Below, in pieces: positions 58,201 through 64,000 of a DNA stretch of 64,000 nucleotides; position 1 is the stretch's first letter, and each line of letters opens with the position of its first letter. The notes beneath the pieces are model-generated. The model ran no database searches. It was not told the origin of the DNA and saw nothing but the letters and a program-made list of their open reading frames with translations. The stretch comes from Dermatemys mawii (taxonomy: Eukaryota > Chordata > Testudines > Dermatemydidae): NCBI GenBank assembly GCA_007922305.1, contig ML677365.1, positions 16,784,281 through 16,848,280 of the forward strand. Direction: 5' to 3'. Position numbers and translations under genes: made by a program.

Positions 58201-60269
58201 CTAAAACAAAACAATGATGTTCAGGAAATCTCTGCATGAAAATCATCTATACGCATAACATTTTGACTGTAGTAGTGTTCCAATCAATAAAAATAAATGA
58301 TGTTCTGCCCAGGATTATTCATAACAACCTTGCTTTGCCACAAAATATTTCTGATAAACTGTCACAATCCACTGTAGTTACCAAAATGTTTCTGCCATTC
58401 TCTGTGTCAGTTACCAGGCCTTTAGAGTTTAAAGCCCTTTAAATATGTTTTTTTTAAAAAAGAGAGCTTTCAGAGTACAGCTATAGAATACAGGATGTAA
58501 AGGCTTGAATGAGAAGAAAGGTCATCCCAGAATGACTTCTTGGCAGATAGATGAACTGACTGACAAACTGAAAGTCATAGGGAAGTTTGGATCTCATGAC
58601 CAAGAACCATTTGGATTCAGAATTGTAAGGAATGGGTTCATACCACACAGTAATTAAGCATAAGGGTTTTGGATTCAAGGAAAGCAAAAGTGAAGGAATT
58701 AAAAAAAAAAAACTAACTTCCAATGTAGTACATTAAAATCCACCACTGAAAGAATGTTAAGGAAATTCTAAAACAACACCCTAATTAAGACATAGACAAT
58801 TCCTCTGAAAAAGACTGTATGAAATAAGTTGTCAATATGAGGCTTCATCACGGACTGGTCAAATATTTGAAAACAATATCCTGTAAAGAAAAAGAAGTGG
58901 GGAAAAGTATCCAATAAGAAAAGGTATTCACGCTTACCTAAAGATTTCCCTGCTTAGAATAATAAGGTCCACAGATATATAACAATGAGTACTTCAGCCT
59001 GCTTGCAGCTTGAGGACAGAATCAGGCCTGTAATGCACTGGCAGCAGGGGACTGTGCCACCCCCTGAAGGTCCCCCCAGTTAAGAAAACTTCCGTAACTA
59101 AATTAATTCCAATTCTACTTACTTAAATTACAGAATGTGAGAAATACACTTTGAGAAATACATCCCTACTACAAGGATGGTAAATTCCACCTAATGACAG
59201 CAAACCCAAATCCTCAGATATCAATTCCATCTCTGTTCTGGATGATCTATTTGTCTCCAGCATGGGCTGGATCTGTGGACCTTATTTCTCAAAAGAAAAG
59301 AATTGTTCAGGTAAGCATTGATGTATTTTCATAATCTTCTTTGTGCTAAGGTCCACAGATCTTTTATAATGGTATTTTCGTACTGGTGTGCCTTCAGAGT
59401 GGGAAGCAGAATCATCCTTTCAATATGGACACCCAAAACAAGAAAGATTATATAAAAATATCTTCTTCCTCTCTTCCTGGTACTAAGGCCTGGAGAAGAC
59501 TTCCGCCAAGAGAAAGGGACACTGACCAAGATTGAATGGTCAATATGCATAATTTGGTTACCTAGTTGCTGTCTAGCACATCTCAATATACTAAACATGA
59601 ATCTTTTGCCTTGAGAATGTCAGCGCTCCTAAGGAGTGAACTTTCATGCTCAACTGGAGGAATATTTCCTGATTCTACTTATGGAATGAATGTTAGGATA
59701 CTTGGGAGGACTACTTGTCTGAATTAACAGTACAATACTGGGTCTCATTAGGGAAAGCTCCCAAATTCAACTACCCTGCTTCCATCTGATTGGAAATAGG
59801 AGCCATCGGAAGGCCTACTCTAATGGACAGGAAATATAACAACACTGTCTGCCTGAGTGTCATCTGGATAGTTTGCTAAAGGAACAGAATGAAGTTGTTC
59901 TCTTTGACTTGATAGGGATGGAATAAGGTTGATGCCCTAAGGAACCTGACAGTGGTCCAGATGTGCTTCTCATTCTAGGAGAGATGTATCAATAACCAGA
60001 GTCTTGGTGGGGAGAATTAAGGGAGTAGTACTCCTCCTTTCCAGTTCAATGAGGAAAGGGCTTTGGGAGGAACTTGCATAGATATGGCATACAAGATCAT
60101 GCCTGCTTGGTAGTTCACCAACTGCAGCCAGTTTTACACACAACATAGATGTAGTCTGGCAAGCTGCATGATGAACATACAGGAAGGCACACATCCAAAG
60201 AGACTTTAGTGAATTCTCACCAACGTGCATGGCTGATTTGGCAGCTGGCAGATGAGAGTGGTCATGTAT

Positions 60270-60830
60270 TTAAATGTGTCTTGTGACAGGTAAGCTCTGG
60301 CTGTCATGGAGTCTGTCACTCCATGAGAAAGGCAGCCCAGCAGAGGGCTGCAATAGAAAGCAGCTACAGCTGTGACTGGGTCAATTAGGGCCCAGCTGGC
60401 CCTGATAAAAGAGCCCAGAGTTTGGTGAACAGAAAAAGTCTCCTCCTCTAGGTGTGGAGGCAGACTGGCCTGGCTGCTGGGAAAGCCTGAGAAGGTACCT
60501 GGAGTGGAGCAGGGCTGAGGAAAGGCCAAAGGAGCTGGGGAGCTCCAGGCTGGCAACTCCCCAGGCTGCAGGGCCTAGTCTGTGGCCAAGAAGGGGTATT
60601 GAGGTTGCAAGGGGCAGCCCACAGGTAGGCAGAGGCAGCAGGCCAACCCCCTTGTCTGTGATGACTGGCTTTTACACTGCAGTCTGCCCCAGGGAGCGGG
60701 GGCTTGATGATGACTGGCAGTAGTCCATAGGCTGAGGCAAGGTGGAGATAGTGGGTGAGGGTTCCCCGAGGAGGGGAGACCCAGTGAGACTGTGGGGGTA
60801 TTGCAGGAGTGCAGCACCCCAGGGAAAAGG
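60270..60830 (-). repeat. LTR-like repeat
   Basis: On the minus strand it contains CAATACCCCCACAGTC and GGGTCTCCCCTCCTCGGGGA, and near its end a TATA-like CTTTTATCAGGGCC. Related to 39180-39430. It appears inserted in DIRS-like gag sequence (which resumes above 60850). The retroelement class is uncertain, and no coding part is seen. Confidence 0.5.
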
Positions 60831-62790
60831 GTGGTACTGTTGCTGGAATTTGCCAGATAGTCTTGGCAGGATCAAAAAATGCCTCATTAAATGGGCATCG
60901 TAACTTGAGGAGACAATGCTGCCTGTAAAATATCCAGCAGTTTGTGGTGTGACTCCTTGACTGCTTCAAGGGGTATCTGTAAAGAATATGCCACCTGTTT
61001 CACAAAGTCTTGAATTGCTTAAAGTCATTAGTCAGGGAGAGTCATGATAGCCTCTTCAGGGGCAGATGAGGAGATAGTCTGCAGCCTAACCTTGTCTGCT
61101 GTAGCCTCCTGCTCCTCGAATGTGTCCTCCTACTGTTCAGGAAACTGAGGAGAAAGAGATGGGAAGGGAACTGTCAATCTCTGCAGTTCTAGCAAGCAAA
61201 GCCAGAATCTCTAGAGAATGGTTGACAATATGGTCACTGAGGGGAACCACATGGCATAAGGGGTGGCATCCATGGCTGCTCATACACCAAGGAAGGCCTT
61301 CATAATGTCTCCTCCACGCATCATCCCTTTCTTTGTAGATGTCAGAAAGAGGTGAATAGGAGAACCCTGGTCAGATATTAGAGAGAGGTGCTGCTCCTCA
61401 TCATCCATAGCAGGATGGTGGTGGCGAACCAGGCAGTACCAGAGAAGGGTACAGTTCAGGTGACTGTGCAAATCTCAGTACCAAAATGGGCTTCGTACCC
61501 ATCAACAGGGGAGACTCCAGTTCCTCTGATACAGACAGGTCCCCAGATTACCTACATTCCGGTGGTACTGGATGAAGTAATGGTATCAAGGTGAAAGTCT
61601 ATTTAGGCAGGTCTCTAGAAGAGGAAGCAGATGGTATGCTTTGAGGCAGAAATAGGCTGAGATGGCCACTTAGCTCTCTGCGGTGTCAAGGGCCCCACTA
61701 CGTTGGGTACCAGAGGCTGGAATGTATCTATCAATACTGGTTTGCTGAGAGCAGACTGTCTCTCCCTAATGCCTTGATCATGTCCTGACAGTATCAAAGA
61801 CGTTTTAGCTACCAGAGTGTGGCTGGAGCAGAGGAGAACAAATGTTTTGGCCCAAGGGCTACATGGGGGTTGCAAAACTGTATGGAAGGCCAGGTAGGAA
61901 AGGCTGTGCCTCCCCAAACTGCCTGGCCTCCACCCCTATCCGACCCCTCCCATTTCACACCCCATGACTGCCCCCTGACAACCACTACCCCCTATCCAAT
62001 CCCCGCTGCTCCTTCTCTCATGACCACCCCCTCCCAGGATCGCCCACTCCATCCAACCTCCTCCACTCCCCGTCCCCTGACTGGCCCACCCCCTAACCAC
62101 ACCCCGCCACAACAGGCATCCAGGACTCCCCCATCTATCCAACCCCATCCCCACCCCCACTCCTAACTCCTGATGGTGCCCTCCAGAACCTCCACCCCAT
62201 CCAACCCCTCTTGCTCACTGCCCCTGACTGCCCCCTGAAACCTGCTGCCCTGTATCTATCCTCCCCACCCTCGGCCCCCTTACCATACTGCTCAGAGCAG
62301 CAGGAACTTGCAGCTCCGCTGCCCAGAGCACACTGGCATCACGCTGTGGGGGACAGAGGACAACAGGGGAGGGGCCGGGAGCTCAAGGACCACGCAGGAT
62401 GGTCCCACGGGCCGGATGTGGCCTGTGAGCCACAGTTTGCCCACCTCTGGGCTGGAGCCATGGCTTTTAGAGGAGCCCAGAGACTTAGCTGTGCCATCAG
62501 TCCCAGAGGAGCCTAGAGACTCAATGGTACTGGGCTGAGAACCCAAAGGCTCGGAGATGGTCAACGTATAAGGAGATTTCAGTCTTTCTGGTGAAGGTTC
62601 TTAATGAGGAGATCCAGAGTTCCTTTTCTTAGTGCCCCTTTCAGAGACCTAGAAAGGTTTTCCTTTAGAAGGTCTAAGGGAAAGTTGAGCTGAGGACGTA
62701 GGAAACAGAGGAAAAAACATTTGAACCCTGGTGATCCTGGCATACTTCCCCACGAAGGGGATGGGGGAAGAGAATTAAAAGGACCAACAA
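60831..62790 (-). pseudogene. DIRS-like gag remnant (second copy), interrupted by a hAT
   Basis: Scattered minus-strand gag-like pieces: NEAFFDPAKTIWQIPATV near 60910-60850 resembles the TIWQTPTS motif of the element at 30020-30232, and DDEEQHLSLISDQGSPIH is near 61420. All frames are broken, and the unit is split by the hAT at 61829-62449. I assign it to DIRS on the gag motif and the neighbouring LTR-like block only. Confidence 0.45.
61829..62449. mobile_element. 621-bp non-autonomous hAT with exact target duplication
   Basis: Ends CAGAGGAGAACAAATG and, inverted, CAGAGGTGGGCAAACTG. An exact 8-bp duplication GGCTGGAG is at 61821-61828 and 62450-62457. The interior is rich in CCCCTGACTGCCCCC-type units and ends with GGGCCGGATGTGGCC. 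Non-coding. Confidence 0.95.
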
Positions 62791-63110
62791 ATCCCCCAAA
62801 ACAATGCTCTATAAAACACTAATCTAATCTAAACTCAAATGCTAACATACTAGCCCAGGCAAGTGCTTTTGACTGACAAAAGCGGATACACTGAATGCTC
62901 CATCTCAGGCCAAGGTTGTTGAAAAAGAATAGAGGGCAATTCACTCACACAGCCCTATATAGCCATAGTGCAGTGCACAAGGATGTACAGAGTGCATGCA
63001 TGTGCTGACCAGCCCTGCCACTGAAAATCTCCAATTAAAGGTGCACGGCATGCATGCGCACCTGATGTGGAATATCCATACGGCCACTACTCCAAGAACA
63101 TTTCAGCACC
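62791..63110 (-). repeat. DIRS-like terminal region (second copy)
   Basis: On the minus strand: ATGTTCTTGGAGTAGTGGCC, then ATTCCACATCAGGTGCGC, and a TATA-like GGCTATATAGGGC. The layout parallels the DIRS 5' end at 31930-32213 with a different sequence. Confidence 0.45.
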
Positions 63111-63629
63111 TTGGACAGCAACAGTAACTCCGGCTCTATTGTAATCCAATGATCCCCTGGTTCTGTGTATGATCTCAGAACAGAGATAGCGTGCTAAAAT
63201 AAGTGGCGCAGAGGACAATGGTGCCCACCAAATGTGATCGTGCTATAGCACATGGTGACAAATGAGATGTCGATAACAAAGGTAGTTACATTCAGTGCCT
63301 AAGACAATATTGGAAGTCCAGTATTGTGTTCCTTCAGGCCTCCAGTGGTACCCATTTCAGGCCTTAAAGTACACTCTTCTGGGGTTGATCAGAGGAAGGG
63401 GATCTGTCCTTGTGGTTTTCAGAGGAGCATGCTGCCCTACCAGAATCCATAGTAGGACAGGTTTAGAAGTAGGAATTCAGGATCTAGCTGGTCTGGAGCT
63501 CACTGGGTATTTTCTGGAGTTGGTCTCCATTGGTCCAGGGAAGGGTCTTGTTCATCCAGCGCTGATGTGGTTGCATAGACCTGTCTAGTAGGAACTGAAG
63601 AGAAGCTTTCCTGACTTTAGTGTCCTTTC

Positions 63630-63770
63630 CGACGACTTGATAGAACATCTATGAAGGATGTAACTCCCCAAAGACAAAAGAGGCACCTTGTGTAACCACT
63701 GTTATGCAGCATGGCCACCTCACAGGAGGGGCAATACTTGAACCTGGGAGACTTGTGCTCCATCATAACC
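63630..63770 (-). pseudogene. DIRS-like gag zinc-knuckle fragment
   Basis: The minus strand encodes MMEHKSPRFKYCPSC then MLHNSGYTRCLFC, a C-x2-C...C-x2-C cluster like that at the start of DIRS gag. It lies upstream of another terminal-like block, so it comes from a separate or rearranged copy. Confidence 0.45.
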
Positions 63771-63879
63771 TAGTCCCAGTACCAGCAAAAAAAGTTTCCC
63801 TCACAAACCCCCCCAAAACAATAAAATTATAGAAATATCCTAAAACTACTAATCGGCAAAAAACCCTATTCCAACTATC

Positions 63880-63951
63880 CATACATACACACACACACAC
63901 TCGCTCCCTAGATATATTACACATACATACATACACACACACACACACACC
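63880..63951. repeat. (CATA)n/(CA)n microsatellites
   Basis: Two CA-rich runs, 63880-63900 and about 63920-63951, separated by TCGCTCCCTAGATATATTA. They create a cysteine/valine-rich open frame on the minus strand that is not a gene. Confidence 0.95.
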
Positions 63952-64000
63952 CCTACGCTAAGAAGAGTTATGAAGTGCATAGAGACATGGACAGTTCAAT

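Larger units (their letters stand above)
58201..64000 (-). other. SDC2: SDC2 intron 2 (partial)
   Basis: Upstream of the exon 3 acceptor. I looked for exon 2 (acidic DDDDY and SGSG region) and did not find it. From 58.2 to 60.2 kb nothing is recognised; from 60.27 kb onward it is a mosaic of an LTR-like repeat, DIRS-like gag and LTR remnants, a hAT and microsatellites. Confidence 0.75.

Noticed and set aside
60246..60970. SDC2 exon 2 suspected because of acidic or GATGATGA-like strings
   Set aside because: The translated contexts do not give the acidic DDDDY-SGSG segment, and the strings fall inside repeats.
61936..62166. Gly/Trp-rich (minus) and Pro-rich (plus) open frames
   Set aside because: They lie inside a non-coding hAT with CCCC-rich units.
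1..64000. CRISPR arrays, operons, tRNA/rRNA genes, bacterial mobile elements
   Set aside because: Nothing fits; the only tRNA-like sequence is the head of the SINE at 17.4 kb, and the exon structure shows a vertebrate genome.

Overview
The window looks like nuclear DNA of a vertebrate, most likely a hidden-necked (cryptodiran) turtle. It is AT-rich with one CpG island, has exon-intron genes with vertebrate splice sites, and is packed with repeats I associate with turtles: CR1 LINEs, a tRNA-derived SINE with a CR1-like tail, DIRS retrotransposons, Penelope-like elements, and many short hAT, Tigger and Harbinger-type DNA elements. The turtle assignment rests on recognising these families from memory, not on a search.

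Two protein-coding genes are supported, both on the minus strand. The last three coding exons of SDC2 (syndecan-2) lie at 58.2, 55.1 and 53.4 kb, followed by a probable 3' UTR reaching about 51.3 kb. Downstream in the same orientation is CPQ (carboxypeptidase Q): a CpG island at 35.9-36.9 kb is the likely promoter and non-coding first exon, and the first coding exon is at 9.6-10.0 kb. SDC2 followed by CPQ is also the human 8q22.1 order. The layout is therefore: 1-9554 CPQ intron 2; 9555-10010 CPQ exon 2; 10011 to about 36.4 kb CPQ intron 1; about 36.9-51.3 kb intergenic; 51.3-58.2 kb SDC2 3' end; 58.2-64 kb SDC2 intron 2. The remaining exons of both genes lie outside.

Everything else recognised is mobile DNA. 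Main items: a hAT with its C-terminal domain duplicated head-to-head (2678-4332); a DIRS element in sense orientation inside CPQ intron 1 (about 26.7-32.2 kb) with a long open RT-RNase H frame broken by a stop and a damaged recombinase; a CR1 RT fragment split by a Tigger-like element with clean TA ends (34.0-35.9 kb); a tRNA SINE split by a hAT (17.4-17.8 kb); two Penelope-like 3' ends carrying decayed hammerhead-ribozyme-like cores; a Harbinger Myb-like remnant; and a second decayed DIRS-like region (60.8-63.8 kb). At least eight hAT elements have recognisable terminal inverted repeats, most with 8-bp target duplications.

I found no CRISPR array, operon, tRNA or rRNA gene and no evidence of an unknown multi-gene system. 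The interest lies in transposon structure, nesting and target choice.
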